This document shows, in pieces, positions 37,192 to 49,339 of a DNA stretch of 64,000 nucleotides; position 1 is the stretch's first letter; each line of letters opens with the position of its first letter. The stretch is taken from NCBI GenBank assembly GCA_033439265.1, contig JAVTVX010000024.1:17654501-17718500 (forward strand). The letters run 5' to 3'. This stretch comes from Dillenia suffruticosa. Its lineage: Eukaryota > Streptophyta > Magnoliopsida > Dilleniales > Dilleniaceae. Under the pieces are notes generated by a model, which saw only the letters and a list, made by a program, of their open reading frames with translations, was not told where the DNA came from and ran no database searches. Both the position numbers and the translations under genes were made by a program.

Positions 37192-40100
37192 TGTCACGCC
37201 CCGACTCTCAATCGAAGGCCGTGAACAGCTACCTGTTACCCTGTAAGCTATCCATCACACGACACACATACTGAGACAACGCAAGGCTAATATCTTCACC
37301 TGTTTAAAATCTATTTTTTCTAAAAATATAATTTTTCAAATAAAAAAAAAATTTCAATGCAACATGTTACCTCAATGCATTTCAATGTATTAAGATACAA
37401 TAATTTCGAGAGTTTCAATTTACATTTTTTTTCATAACATAATTACAATCATCCCATAAAATGTACACGATCATTTATGGACCTCAAGTATATATCATCA
37501 ATTTTCATCCGGGAAGAATGATTAGTACCATGCACAAAACTCTCCATCTCCAAAATATATGTCAAGTGTGTCGAAAATCTCTCGACACATCTCCCTGCCA
37601 TGTTTGTCATCATACAAAAGTGAATGGTGAGTATTAAGGAAAATACTCAGTGAGTGAGTGGATCGACATTATGTTATCAATAGAATATGTGAGCACAGAG
37701 TGTTAAAACACATTTTTAAAACATGATGATATGATAAATCGAGTATGGCATTTCTATAAATCAAGTGATCATATATCATAAATCATAATATCAACATATG
37801 CATCCATTTACATTTCAAAAATCATTTAGAGCCTACCAATAAAATATCCTCGACAATGGTGTACCGCGACCAATGACATGCACATTAGGGTTTTTTTTTT
37901 TTTATATGTAAGTATAAAAACATTTAGCTCTCTACCCCAATATTGGTCACGGGTCTCACCAATTGCTAGATAGTGGAAATGCTCACTTCCTTCCCTTATG
38001 GTTCAACCAGCTAGCCCGTGTCTACGCGCATATATTTATATATATAATCAATTATGTATAAAATCTTGCCTGGTGCTAGATAGTGGCGTCACAAATGTCC
38101 CCCCGATTTGGTTCAACCGGCTACGATTATACATATGATGTTTGTGAATACTTTCTACATAAGCATATCATGATACACATGGGGTGTTTCTACAAATGCC
38201 CTTTGTAGTTACGGTAGTCCACTAGGTACATCATCACATCATCTGATCATAAGTAGACATCTGAGCCATACATTTCATTAAACCATTTTAAATCAGCGTG
38301 CCAATACAATGGAAGAATATTAATCATATCGAGTTTTCAAAGAGTAGCACAATGTCATTTCAACACAATTTATGAATGCATATCATTTGAATTAATCATT
38401 TGAGACACTCCAATGATTACAAAGAGTAGTATTTATAAAATATAGACCAAATCTCATACTTCACACATTTATAAAAATATGCCATTTTGAAAAGTTATAA
38501 AATATGTATTTTTGCTCAATAAAAAACATAACGTCAAAGTCCTACTCACTGTATATGAGAGGGTATGTCACTCTCTAAAATGCACCATAATGTGTAAGAA
38601 ATGTGTTCCCCTTGTTCGGTCACCAAGTGTGTCTCTACAATGGCAACACATAATATGTCATAAAATTAAAAATCACTATATTAAATTGTATTTTTATTTA
38701 ATCCTTTGTCTAAGATCAAAACATAGGGCATCTTTGTAGGCTTTCAATGTGTACATACGTTGTCCCTTTTTCATTACCAACTTGGAAACTTCAAACGTTC
38801 ATTTCCAAAGGTACACAATTCAGCCCGCAAGTTTCAAGATTCTTCATGTTTAAGGTTTCAATTTCCTTTTCATATTGTGCATTCCAAAATCCTTAAAATT
38901 CGCATTTTCTCATGCATGCATTTTCGGTCTCAATGTTTCCCATACATTTCTAACAAAACAATGCCACTTTAAACCACCAAAACCATCACTCTCATATTGT
39001 TTCTCTTTATATACTCAAAACAGTCTGCAAAATTCTAGAAGTTAATATTGCTCAAAATCCCATATCCTTTATGCACAAAATAGTCCACATTTAAATTGTA
39101 CATTTGTATAATTCGTCATTTAAAATTTTGCATGATCACACATTAATTGAATTCATCACTCCTTCATAAGATATCACCTTCTAAACTCATTACACATATA
39201 CATGCTCGTACGTATTCCTTACATTCTCGGCTACTCACCAAACTAAAATATATTTTATCACATCACCTTAGTACGCGTATACTAACTATACAAGCACACA
39301 CACCTTTATCACATTATTTTAATCAACAACCATATACATATATTCATCACTTTTGCATTAGAATTCTGTATACATTCCTCTTGTTTCATTTGGGTTCCAC
39401 TTAAGCTTTAAGTTATAGAATTATGTTAAAACATCATATTAAAACATTCGCACAAGGTTCTCAAATTTCAGCAAAGTGCATAATTCTTTTACCTCAGATT
39501 TTGATGCTGCAAGCCCAACCGAGACCTCTCTGCAAAAGATTTCTCTCTCCTCCTTGCTCATAGCCCTTGGCCTCCTCTTGTTCACCAGGCTAGGTATCTT
39601 CTTTTTGGTTCCAAACTTAGATATATTGTGTTAGGGTTTGAGGGGGATAAATCTACACAAACATTTCCGGATGGCATTTGAAGAAATCAAATCTTTCTCC
39701 AATGGGGTTGCTCTCAGTCTAGAAAGAAAAATAGAGAGCTTTTGCTTCTTTGGCTTTGAACATCTCAAGAGCTTAGAAGTAAAAGCTAAGTGTTTAGTTT
39801 TGTTAAATTTTGCTCCATTAAATCCTAACCCTTAAACATTCTCAAGATCAATTCTATACTGTAGGATTACTTGGTCACAAGCAAGTATTCACTCTCTTTG
39901 AACAAGAAGCACTCACAGTTTTGCTTTTTTTAACTAGAAACTCACTTTCTCACACTACCACTTTAGTCTTCATTAATTGTATGTCTTCTACCAACCAGGA
40001 TTCAAATGCTCACAATTTTGATCCAATTCCAAGTCAAATCCTCACCATTGGTATGTTTTCAAGAATACCCACAGTTTTACTCAATAAATAGTATTTTTTG

Positions 40101-40333
40101 TCTCCCACTAACTCAATTCCAGGGTCCAAATTAATTTATCTCACTTCAAACTCAATTTTTACCCTTTGATTAACTTCTCAAAGGCCAAACAATTTCTTCT
40201 CTCCATCACCTCATCCAGCTACCTCACCTATCCCATTCTCTACACCCTTGTTTGGTCACGGTTTGGGGAAGAGCATTTGCCAAATTATTTCTAGTTCAAC
40301 CATTGATCATCTCAAGGGTTATTTCTCACCATT
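37192..40333 (-). repeat. Right (5') LTR of the chromovirus, interrupted
   Basis: It matches 23731-26861 over its whole visible length, with about 12 % differences in a 150-base hand alignment, mostly C/T and G/A. It stops abruptly at the phrase CTCACCATT where the CACTA terminus begins. The remaining roughly 560 bases of this LTR were not found in the rest of the window. Confidence 0.85.
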
Positions 40334-40990
40334 CACTACAAAAAAACCCATTTTAGCGACGGATTTAGGAACAAAAAATTCAGAAAAATTCGTCGCTAAA
40401 ATTTTTAGTGACGGATTTTGCAACGAAAATATTTTCGTCACTAATGACGCATCGCAAAAATTTAGCGACAAAAAAATTTTTATCGCTAATTTAGCGACAA
40501 ATATTTTTGTCGCTAAAATCCGTCGGTAATTTAGTTACAAAATATTTTTCATCACTAATTTAGCAACAAAATATATTTTGTCGCCAAAATCCGTCGCCAC
40601 TTTAGCGACGAAATATACAATTCATCACCAATTTAGCGACAAAATATTTTGTCACTAAAATTTGTCGTCAATTTGGCTACAAACAGTATTTGTCGCTAAA
40701 ATTTAGCGACGAAATTTTTCGTCGCTAACATTCGTTGCTAAATTTAGCGATGGAATTCTTTTTCTTTGCTAAAATTTGCGACGAAAATCTTCTTCCGTCG
40801 CTAAATTTAGCAACGGTTTTATATGTCGTCGCTAAATTTAAGAACGGATATATTTTTTTAGCGACGGATGTAATTTTGTTCACTAATTTTAACGACGGAT
40901 TTCATTTTAGCGGATTTTTTCCAATTTAGCGACGGATATTTTTTTTCGTCACTAAATATTTAGGTGCAGAGATTTTCTTGGCTAAATTTA
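40334..40990. repeat. Left terminus and subterminal array of the TNP2 CACTA
   Basis: After the 13-base terminus the array holds more than fifteen copies of TTTAGCGACGAAA or its reverse TTCGTCGCTAAA in both orientations, often back to back so that the pair forms a hairpin. This is the subterminal signal seen in many dicot CACTA elements. Open frames in the array are by-products. Confidence 0.8.
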
Positions 40991-41448
40991 GCTACAAATT
41001 TAGCAACAGATTTAAAATTTAAGAAAAATTAAATTTTGTTATTTTTTCATATTTTGGCCTATTAATTAAAAAAATGTTATCCTGTTCAATAACTCATCAA
41101 TATTTATCCAATCCGATATTATTTGGAATCCAACCAATAACTCATCAATATCCAATTCAACTAATAAACCATACCAAAAAAAAAAAAAATCATTCCAACC
41201 AAAATATATATGGAATTCCAAAATGAAAATGTCAATAACATCCGATAATAAATGTCAATGGATAATTAATAGTTTCATAAATTATATGTAACATAAATAT
41301 AAATATAGTCAATTATCAAATGTCCAGAAAATAATAATAATAATAATAATATTAGTATTGTCCAAAACAACCACCTACCACCCACCATAAGTCCTGATCT
41401 TCATTATGTATAACCGTCAATCATTATCTGTCTTCATTTTGTCTTCAT

Positions 41449-41621
41449 TTCATCAGTATGTCTTCATTTCATCAGTAGGAGGGGTCATAGTAAGAGGCAA
41501 AGAGGGGTCAGTCACTGGTCTTCATTATCGGGGTCGGGGTCATCAGCAGGAGGCAAAGAAGGGTCAGTCATTGGTCTTCATTATCGGGGTCGTGGTCATC
41601 AGCAGGAGGCAAAGAAGGGGG
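41449..41621 (-). repeat. 56-bp minisatellite, about three copies
   Basis: Two near-identical units start at 41511 and 41567, and a diverged partial unit precedes them. Each holds GTCTTCATTATCGGGGTCG then CAGGAGGCAAAGAAG. On the minus strand the unit can encode 'PPADDHDPDNEDQ', like the acidic proline-containing tail of TNPA-type proteins, so it may have grown from coding sequence. Confidence 0.7.
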
Positions 41622-42006
41622 AACCTGACTAGGGAAGAAACTGACTTGCATCCAATTTGAGGTACTGCAAAATAAGTCGTTGTGTTACCTCATGTGATTG
41701 TCTGATTTCTTTGATTTCTTCATCTTTTTTTGCAAGTTGTGCTTTGATTTCTTCGTCTTTCAATACAAGTTGCGTTTTGAGGTTATGTACTTCTTTATCT
41801 AGTTGCATTTCTTTTCTTGAAGCCATCGCGGTAGAAGATGGACCTGGTGTGTACATTCTGCTCAATGATCACATCCAAAGTATTCTTCCCCTTTTTATCC
41901 CACCAGATGCCTCTAACCACAAAGCCATACTATCAACAGATGGCTCAGATAAGGCATCATGATCAGCACTACTCGAATTAGTCAGCAAAAGTTTATTATA
42001 TTTTTC

Positions 42007-44240
42007 CTGTATTATTAAGACAAAAATCAAAATAAAATAAAATAAAAATACAATAAAACTATAAGAAAAAACAATTAGAAGGTCATGAATTAAACTAATT
42101 GATCACGTATGATAGAAGAATTAAAAGCTGTCATATTGCATTAATGCCATCGCTTGAAAAGAACCTATCACAAAGTGATTCAAAAGAAGGTTATGGTTAT
42201 GGGCAGAGCTACTATACCAAGAGAAAGAGAAAGAGAACTCAAAAGTCAAACATGTCAAAACAAGGTTTTTGCCGGGGAAATTGCATTCTATTTTTCTAAC
42301 ATGGAGGTGTCCCAAATATAATATAAACAATATATATATATATATGGCTAGAGAGAATAATTTAGAAAGCTAAATTAAGCTAAATTGTGCTTGATATTAT
42401 AAGTACTTAACTCATGCTATAATCATAGACAAAACTCATGCCATAACTTGGAATTTTTTCTTGTAGTGGTAAAATATAAAAAAACTTAAAATTTATCTCT
42501 TTTAAAAAGGAAATATGTCAATTACAATGTAACAAAAGTCTTATCATACATAAAAATATATTCAATTAAAAGAATAATTTGCACTGGGCTGGTAGCTATG
42601 CTACGAAATAAAATTACATTCAAAGGTGGAAAATCTAAGCTTTCTTGCTTGACTCATAACACCTTAGACTAAGTTGACAATTGCTCTTTGCAACCAGATA
42701 AAATAACCGCCATAGCTACTTGACAATAACACTAAGTTTTATTGAAAAAATTTTCTAAAATGGTTTTGGTTCTGATCCAAATTTGCTTTGATATGATTTT
42801 TTTAGTTTTAATGATTTTTACCCATTTTTACTATTCTTTCATTGGTTTGATTTCAATACTTATTCTTTCATGGTGTTAAAATTGGACAAAAATCATTTTC
42901 ATGAATTGTGGTTCGGTGCTCCAAAACGAAAATTTGAGTATGTCTAATTAAATAAATCCCAAAGTTAATGTTGCATATATACGATGGTTCACCATACCAC
43001 TGTCAATTCAAAGCAATAAATCATTAAAAAAATAAAAAAATAAGTCAGCAATTTCTTTTGATATCCTATGGATGCCAAGTATAATATAAACAATTCTGAG
43101 TGTTATCTTGCTATCTTTTCATTAGAGACGCTTATGCCCGCCGCCAAAGAAAATTTCTGAATTGGTGTGTCTCAGTGATGAGTTTGTTCTCTCAAGAAGT
43201 TACTGTTCTATTTTTGTACACCAAAGCTTTGAAACATAGACCCCCCACCTATATATTATTGTCAATCTAAGATTATTATGCATCACTTTTTTATCTTCAC
43301 CGGCTACAAAATTGGTAAATAAACAATCAAGAGAGAGAGGGAGAGTCCTTTGATATGCACAAGAAAATTAGACAATATCAAGGATAAAGTGAAAGAGATT
43401 ATGTTCCAGTTTCATTTGATTGATTTGGGAGTTTATAATGATTCATACATGTATTTTTCAAGTGAGCTAGGGATTGACAAAATTGTTCCAAACCATATGA
43501 ACAGGGACTTCTCTAGCTAATTTAGAGTGTCAATTATATGAAAGGAAGTACATCATTAAAGCTAAGAAACACTTAAAACAAAGAATCATATTCTATAGTT
43601 CGATATGAGTAATAAATGTATTAGCAGGATCAAAAGTTTATATATAATTCATGAAATGGCAACATGTTAATGTTCTGGATTCACCAAAGCTAATGAATTG
43701 AACCAAACTTTCATGAGAAAAACCCCAACAAAATATGTCATTTTCTTTGGTCATTTTGACAAAGGGAAGACCCAAAAATCAATCTATCCATCTACACTAC
43801 TGATGCATTAACCTATGGAAAACAGAAAGAACTTTGAGAGAAAAATGATGGGGACCCAAACTTATAATTATCACTCCCTAGGTCCATACGTGGAAAGATC
43901 TACCACTACAACATGATCATACCTCCTAGATTAGCCTATAAAATTTCTCATTACCATTACCAATGGGAATCCACCAGTCAACACCCGAAATGTCATTTCC
44001 TCCTTTTCTCTGATAAGATTCTTGGATGCAAAATCGAAAAGCAATTACTTTGAGTAATAAAATTCAAAATTATAATGTATGCTTGGGGAGGGAAGACCAT
44101 TTAGATTATATCATATTGTATTAAAAAAGGGAGGAAAAAATAGATGCATGTATATTTATCGGAAAGATAAAGAAGGAGAAATCTAGGCCTATGGAATTGC
44201 AATTTTAATTGTCAAAGTTTAAATTACATACTGATATTAC
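42007..44240 (-). other. Long intron of the TNPA-like gene
   Basis: The 2.2-kb gap between the fourth and fifth exons starts GTAATATCAG and ends AATAATACAG on the minus strand. Content is AT-rich without recognisable coding. It contains an isolated CACTA-type right terminus at 42454-42468, so part of it may be inserted DNA. Confidence 0.6.
42454..42468 (+). other. Orphan CACTA-type right terminus
   Basis: TTTTTTCTTGTAGTG is the standard right end of plant CACTA elements. The next three bases are GTA, which do not match the ATT beside the terminus at 40334. No left partner CACTACAAGAAAA lies nearby. It may be the remnant of a second small CACTA element or a chance match. Confidence 0.4.
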
Positions 44241-45599
44241 TTTTGCTCTCTCCCCACTCCAAGTGTTGTCCTTCTTTTGAAATGTTTGCTCAAAAGTGTC
44301 GATATATGATGGCTCAAATCCCTTTTCCTTGGCCTAAAAAAATTATAAAAAAAATCATTTAAAATTAACAAAAATAATGAAATAGTAAAAAAATAATTAA
44401 ATGAATTAAATAAAAATATAAGTGTTTGAAATAGTTACCAATCTTTTTCTATGTTCATCGACATTGATTGACCCCCCCGCGTAAGTGGCAGACGCTTGCC
44501 TGGAATTACAAGATCTGTTCCTTTTATTCTGGTCACTTCTTTTTTTGCTGTCGTCGGACTCCCAAATTGCCAACATTCTTACCCAATTTTCCTCCGTGAT
44601 ACAATTTGGTTTCTTCTGATTTGTTTTGGCTTTGTTGATCACATTTCGAATGTGATCACCGACTTTTTTTTTTTTAATTTCTTCTTATCTCAGTCTCTTC
44701 TGATTCATCCCAACTAAACCTCCACTGCAATAAACAAAGAAACAATTATCTTAATTAAGGTATAAACTTTAATTGATGTATCAATTGAAAGATAAAATTT
44801 ACCTTAAATTCTCTCCACCATAATTCCTTTGTTTCATTCTCCGTGCTTGTGTAATTCATTGATATCCCTCCCCAATGATTATTAACAATTTTATTTATAA
44901 TACGCACCACATTTATTGGGTCTGAGAATCTAGATATGAACAATTTATAAATGAACAATGATAAATAAATAAGATAAATTAAAGAACCATATATATAAAT
45001 AAAATAAACAAATTAAGTAAAATTTTAAAATTAAATTCTTACAAATCTCCACAAGCGAATATGATGTTTCGCCTATCCTCTATACTTGTATGCCCCACAT
45101 CATTTGATTGTTGCACAGAAGGTGAAGGTGCAATTAATGGGGCTGAAGCAGAAGGGCAGGGGGAAGGGGACGGCGAAGGGGAAGGAGAAGGGGAAGTGCT
45201 TGATCTTCCTTGTGAAGTTCGAACGTGTCCTCCACGTTTATACTAACAAGCATAAATGTTAAACAAATGACAAAAACAACAATCGCATGTTTTAACAATA
45301 CAGAAGAAAGGGCATGAAGGACTTATCATATTCAAACTTTTGTAGCCGACAAAATATTATCAAGAGTCCAATTACCAAACCGAAATTATCTACAAAAAGA
45401 AAGCAAAGTATTAGGTTTGGGATGCGAACATGGTTTAAAATTAGAGAAATACAAAATTAGTGATTGGCAACGGTTTAAGCATATGTGTAGATAAATAAAT
45501 AAATGATGTATAACAAAGATAATTATATCATAAGGAAGCAAATTGAAATGTATAACATTGAGCATATCTATGTGTATAAAACTAAACTTATCCGGTTTC

Positions 45600-48500
45600 A
45601 AAAATCAAAATTTTCATTGACATTTCCACTTTCATATTCATCTCCATCACCATCCCCGTGCCCGTCCCCATCCTCATCCTCATCCTCATCCTCATCCTCT
45701 GTACGAAAATCTGATTCTTCATCATCATCCCCACAAATTTCATTTGGATCCACATCTATAATTGCTTCACATGGATCTCGTAAAGTTGGAATATCATATT
45801 CCTCCGTTTGAATCGTGTTAGTAACTTCTTCTTGTTGATATGCTATATCAACCCAATACTCTTCAATTTTTTCCATGCTTTTGTTTTGCATACAGCTCAT
45901 CAATCAGTTTTGTCACGTTTCAAATTAGGATATGATACATAATATACTTGAATTCCTTGCTGTGCCAATATAAATTGTTTATATTTCTTATACTTCTTCT
46001 TATGATTTATTTCAACCAAATTATACTTTGGATGCACCTTCATTCCTTTGATGGGGTCAAACCAATTGCACTTAAATAATATCACTCGCAAATCTGCTCC
46101 AAGATACTCTATCTCTATGATTTCATCCAATAAACAATAAAAATCATCTTTTACACTTCCATTATTGGATGACCGAACACATACCCCACTATTCATTGTC
46201 ACTTTTTTAATTCCATATTCTTGGGTATGAAAATTAAACCCATTTATAAAATATGATGGCCAAGTTCGTACATATGAATTTGGACCCCATGATAGATGAT
46301 ATAAGAATCCTTGTTCAACTTGATCATCATTGGCATGAACCTAAAGGAAAGTGACCAAACTATTATAGTTAAGTAATGATTATAAAAACAAAATATGATG
46401 GGAACTTGGTAGATAGGTAACTTACATATGTTTTGAACCATGTTGCAAATTCCTCATCGCACAGACGATCAAACTCCTTGTTAGGTAGTTCCGAAAATAA
46501 GTTTTGAAAAATCCTATCATAAAATACCACTTATATATTATATAAATTTTTGACCCAAACAAAATATGTAAGGACTACTCGCATTTTTTGACCGGTTAAA
46601 ACTATATACTTACTCGAAATATAGTCCCACTTCTGGACAGTTCAATAAAATATATGTATGGGCTACTCGCAATTCTTGACCAGTTAAATATCTTCTCTTA
46701 CATGCCCCATTAGTTCGACCAAAATAATTGAAAATAGAAAATGACGAAGAATTGGGATCGATAGGGCCCTCATCATTTCTTCCTAGTCTTCGCCTCTTGC
46801 ATTGTACGTGGGGCTCAAAATAATATGATGCAAACGTTGTTACTTCCTCCACAATATATGCATTAACAATAGAGGTTTCGACCAATGTTTTATTCTTCAC
46901 TTTTTTCTTCAAATGATATAAAAATATAATAAGAAAAAAAATAAGAAGATTATAAAAGGAAATCTGTAAAGAAGTATTATTTTGAAACAAATAATATAAA
47001 TATTTCACCTCTCAAACGGATACATCCATCGAAATTGGACGGAACCTGCAACTTTTGCCTCATAAGGTAAGTGAACTAAGAGATGTTCCATTGAATCAAA
47101 AAACGATGGAGGAAATATCCTTTCTAAGTTGTATAGAATAATTAGAATATCTCTCTCTAGTTTCTCCATGTGTGATAAGTTCAACACTGTTGAGCAAATG
47201 TCATGGAAAAAAATATTTAACTCTGTAATGGCACCCCAGATAAAATTTGGTAAAAGTTCTTTAAACGCAATTGGAATTAGTCATTCCATAAATATATGAC
47301 AATCGTGACTTCTTAAACCAGTCAACTTGCATTCCTTTAAATCGACACATCTCCCAAGGTTTAAAGCATTTCTATCAGGAAACCGTAACATTTTCAACCA
47401 CTCACAAACACTCCGTCTCTGATCCTTGTTCAATGTATAAACTGCCTTTGGCTTTGGTTCCTTACTACTTGCATCCACATCTAGTGTAGACCGATTACAA
47501 ACAATTCTGATATCTTTTCTTGCACTCAAGTTATCTTTTGTTTTTCCAGGAATATCCATGACTGTATTTATGACATTATCAAAAACATTCTTTTCAACAT
47601 GCATGACATCGAGATTATGACACAGAAGATGGATTTTCCAATACGGTAAATCCCAAAATATACTATGTTTTGTCCATTTATGCGTACTTCCATATCCAAC
47701 AGTGGTATCATGAGGATCTTCAATAGTAGATGGAAAGTTATGCACTTGTTCCCAAATTTGATCACCAGTCAATCTCAAGGGTGGAGGTGTTTTTTCAACC
47801 CTATTTTTTATGAACTCAACTTTATTTCTTCTGAATGAATGATTTAGTGGCAAAAATTGTCTATGACAATCAAAATAGCTCGTTTTCTTACTATATTTTA
47901 ATCTGAATGACTTTGATTTCTGCATACATATCGGACATCCTAAGATCCCAGTTGTACTCCACCTAGATAACATGTCATAAGCTGGAAAATCATTTATCGT
48001 CCAAAGAAGAGCGGCCTTTATTATAAAGTTCTGATCAGAATGGACATCATATGTACAAACACCTTCATCCCATAGTTGTTTTAACTCTGCAATCCGTGGC
48101 TGCATATAAATATCTATTAATTTTTTTTGGATTTTGTGGGCTAGGCACGAGCAATGTTAGAAACATATATGGCGTTTTCATACACATACCAGGCGGAAGA
48201 TTGTATGAAGTTAAGATAATTGGCCAACATGAATACATTTTTCCTGATTTGCCAAATGGAGCAAAACTATCAGCACAAAGACCCAATCTAATGTTTCGAG
48301 GCTCTTTTGCAAACTCAGGATATATTCTATCAAAATGTTTCCATGCCTCTACATTTGAAGGATGACACATAAGACCCTCTTCTGTTTGATGGTTTGCATG
48401 CCACCTCATGTGTTCAGCAGTGGCTTTAGATGCATAAAACCTTTGCAATCGGGGGATTAAGGGAAAATAAAACATTTGCTTGTATGGTTTCCGCTTGTTA

Positions 48501-49338
48501 CGACCCGGCCTCCTACTACTCTTGTATCTACATTGGTTACAAAATTTACAAAATTCTGCATTTTCATCGTCCCTCCAATATAATATACAGCCCTGACTAA
48601 TACATCAATCCTTACCACAGGAAGACCCAAGTCTTTCACCAACTTTTTCATATCGTAAAGATCACTTGGGATGATGTGATCACGAGGCAATACTTCTCGA
48701 ATTACTTGAACAAATTCATTGAAGCATTCCTCAGACACATTATATTCTGTCTTGATATTTAACAGTCTTGTCGTCACTGATAACTTAGTGTGAGTATCAC
48801 AACCTCCCCACAAAGGTTGATCTGCAGCTTTCAACACTTCTCCAAACTGATCAGACAAAAAAGTCTCATTACTTGCATTCTCATCAATACCTATTACTTC
48901 TATCTCCTGCGATGGTTCTGCATCACTAATATACACTTGTTCAAATATTGGAGCAGAACTAGTACTTGCATGGTTCGATTGTAAAACAACTTTATCAACT
49001 GCACCAATTACCATTCTCTGATATGGGTTTAAATGGTCGTAATCATATTCTCCCCTATTGGAAAATTGTCTACTTATTTCATATTCTTCCTCAGATGTAA
49101 ACGGCTCACCATGACAAGTCCAATTATAATAATTCAGAGTAAAACCAAATCTACAAAGATATTCCCTAACTTTATAACACACATGAAACTTACCATTACT
49201 GCACTTCTTATAAGGACACCTTAACTTATTTCCATCTATGAACTCAACTTTACTACTAGCGAAATCCAAAAATTATTCCAACCCAATACGAAACTCATCG
49301 GTCAATCCTCGACGGTCAGGTAAATTCTTATTATACAT
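45600..49338 (-). pseudogene. TNP2-like CACTA transposase gene, damaged
   Basis: The start at 49338 gives 'MYNKNLPDRRGLTDEF', the usual N-terminus. The Transpos_assoc zinc-binding domain follows ('LRCPYKKCSNGKFHV', 'YYNWTCHGE'), then the Transposase_21 core at about 48475-47281 ('RWHANHQTEEGLMCHPSNVE', 'ALLWTINDFPAYDMLSRWST', 'LDVMHVEKNVFDNVI'). A DUF4218-type region lies at about 47280-46620 ('IFPPSFFDSMEHLLVHLPYE') and a DUF4216-type region at 46341-45900. The end is an acidic Asp/Glu/Gly tail. Introns with GT-AG borders lie near 47007, 46607-46513 and 46427-46342. Damage includes a stop in the zinc-binding domain, shifts near 48604 and in a T8 run near 48120, a stop at 47281 and two adjacent TGA codons at 45897-45902. 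It catalyses excision and integration in intact relatives. Confidence 0.85.
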
Positions 49339-49339
49339 C

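Larger units (their letters stand above)
23731..40333 (-). mobile_element. Ty3/gypsy chromovirus (Tekay/Del-like), broken
   Basis: Long end repeats (23731 to about 27430 and from 37192) flank gag-pol on the minus strand in gypsy order: gag, protease, reverse transcriptase, RNase H, integrase, then a chromodomain-like end ('EEEIWESNKVMRRQYP'). A primer site complementary to initiator tRNA-Met adjoins the right repeat. The Tekay/Del assignment rests on integrase wording and long LTRs. The left LTR interrupts the Helitron helicase. A second gypsy-type element is inserted in the RNase H region and a CACTA element in the right LTR, so the true right end is not seen. The frame is broken in roughly ten places. 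Confidence 0.88.
41629..45243 (-). pseudogene. TNPA-like (Transposase_24) gene of the CACTA, five exons, damaged
   Basis: Five exons with GT-AG borders can be read on the minus strand: to 45043, 44929-44803, 44724-44439, 44333-44241 and 42006-41629. Exon 1 encodes a Ser-Pro repeat ('STSPSPSPSPSPSPCPSAS') and 'RRNIIFACGD'. Exon 2 encodes 'RFSDPINVVRIINKIVNNHW' and 'ELWWREF'. Exon 3 holds the Transposase_24 core ('WVRMLAIWESDDSKKRSDQN' onward). Exon 4 gives 'KEKGFEPSYIDTFEQTFQKK'. Exon 5 gives 'ALWLEASGGIKRGRI' and a coiled coil ('TQLVLKDEEIKAQLAKKDEE'). The protein binds the subterminal repeats in En/Spm. Exon 5 has an in-frame stop near 41868 and a likely one-base shift before the acidic tail. 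No start codon is visible before exon 1. Confidence 0.72.

Noticed and set aside
40334-42468. A compact 2.1-kb CACTA element between the two terminus-like motifs
   Set aside because: Flanking triplets differ (ATT and GTA), and exon 5 inside this span continues a gene whose other exons lie outside it.
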